This document shows, in pieces, positions 63,610 through 64,000 of a stretch of DNA of 64,000 bases. The stretch's first letter is position 1. The number at the start of each line of letters is the position of its first letter. Source of the DNA: JAFGNB01 sp050304135 (GTDB lineage: Bacteria > Fibrobacterota > Chitinivibrionia > Chitinivibrionales > Chitinispirillaceae); assembly GCA_050304135.1 (NCBI GenBank), contig JBNLDC010000067.1:90646-154645 (forward strand). The letters run 5' to 3'. Made by a program: the position numbers and the translations under genes. The notes under the pieces are model-generated. The model was not told the DNA's origin, made no database searches, and was given only the letters and a program-made list of their open reading frames with translations.

Positions 63610-63909
63610 CTAATCCGGCGGAGGAAGTACTTCATGTCTAAAGTCACTGCCGTTCCCCTCAGGGTTATCTGGATAAATAAACTCATCTGTTAGATAATCA
63701 TTTTCCTCAATACTCATTCCCTGAATACATATCCAGGTTTCTCCCATATAAACCGATGGAACGGACGTGACGTAAGAAACGGAGCCTGCCTTCTGGCCGC
63801 GATAGCGCCGCACGCCAACGATTGTTGTACCAGAGGGTGATTCTTTGAGCACAACACTCCCGGCAAACGAAAATCTTCCCGGTCTGATTAGGGCGACTGC
63901 GGTTGTCAC
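63610..63909 (-). CDS. Hypothetical protein, uncertain
   Basis: 99 codons from a GTG that follows an in-frame TAA. The first third (PGRFSFAGSVVLKESPSGTT) is beta-like and the rest has an acidic stretch (IEENDYLTDEFIYPDNPEG) and a Pro-rich end. No signal peptide and no family recognised; the ribosome site is weak. It might be a real small gene or a fragment of a longer decayed one extending beyond the window. Confidence 0.3.
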   Translation of the reverse strand: MTTAVALIRPGRFSFAGSVVLKESPSGTTIVGVRRYRGQKAGSVSYVTSVPSVYMGETWICIQGMSIEENDYLTDEFIYPDNPEGNGSDFRHEVLPPPD

Positions 63910-64000
63910 ATACGTTCTTTAAGCGCAGAGAATCCGGTACTTCGTACCGTTTCTATTGTACCGCTTTCGCTGCGGTGCTGAAAAAGGCCAGGGTTCCCTA

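Overview
The window reads as chromosomal DNA of a Fibrobacterota-type bacterium (Fibrobacter / Chitinispirillum relatives). This is an inference from gene content. A 932-residue lipoprotein matches the Fibrobacter-specific TIGR02171 paralogous family. Three secreted plant-polysaccharide hydrolases (GH5, GH10 and a GH45-like enzyme) carry T9SS-like modules, and there is a full rod-shape operon. No rRNA, intact tRNA or CRISPR array was seen.

Layout. (1) 1-7.7 kb: housekeeping mreB-mreC-mreD-mrdA-rodA operon, then a MATE exporter. (2) 8-28 kb: accessory region with the GH5 cellulase, a radical SAM/SPASM enzyme paired with a small lipoprotein (the rSAM/lipoprotein system otherwise known mainly from Bacteroidota), several large lipoproteins and a putative outer-membrane barrel, the GH10 xylanase between two copies of a 49-bp repeat, the TIGR02171 lipoprotein, and a GH45-like endoglucanase whose motif order looks circularly permuted. 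(3) 28-37 kb: a decayed TPM-domain gene, a tRNA-Asn-like relic, a methyltransferase, an MDR/DUF4386/MDR operon, a bactofilin-like membrane protein, and a tandem alpha/beta hydrolase whose first copy has lost its nucleophile. (4) 37.7-39.1 kb: hisH-hisF. (5) 39.1-57.1 kb: eleven genes all on the minus strand, forming a VgrG-led type VI secretion cargo island. It holds VgrG, a PAAR spike, an OmpA-module metallopeptidase, two beta-propeller proteins, a DcrB/EagR-like chaperone, a cysteine amidase with a DUF3828-like putative immunity protein, a 1526-residue phospholipase/OmpA/C39-type protein, and two paralogous putative lipoproteins. An IS with doubled ends sits just upstream of vgrG. (6) 58.7-63.2 kb: a GGGtGRT protein with its NifU-like partner, a C_GCAxxG_C_C redox protein, and enolase. 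A structured intergenic region after eno may encode a small RNA.

Most notable: the T6SS cargo island. Two sets of modules recur inside different cargo proteins: a KWSK/Ig-like module shared by the PAAR spike and the amidase, and an OmpA module with a peptidoglycan-binding-like insert shared by the two largest proteins. Composition drops sharply at the toxin end of the amidase. Together these suggest a mix-and-match toxin delivery system in which new toxin/immunity pairs are grafted onto common loading modules. The core T6SS apparatus is not in the window.
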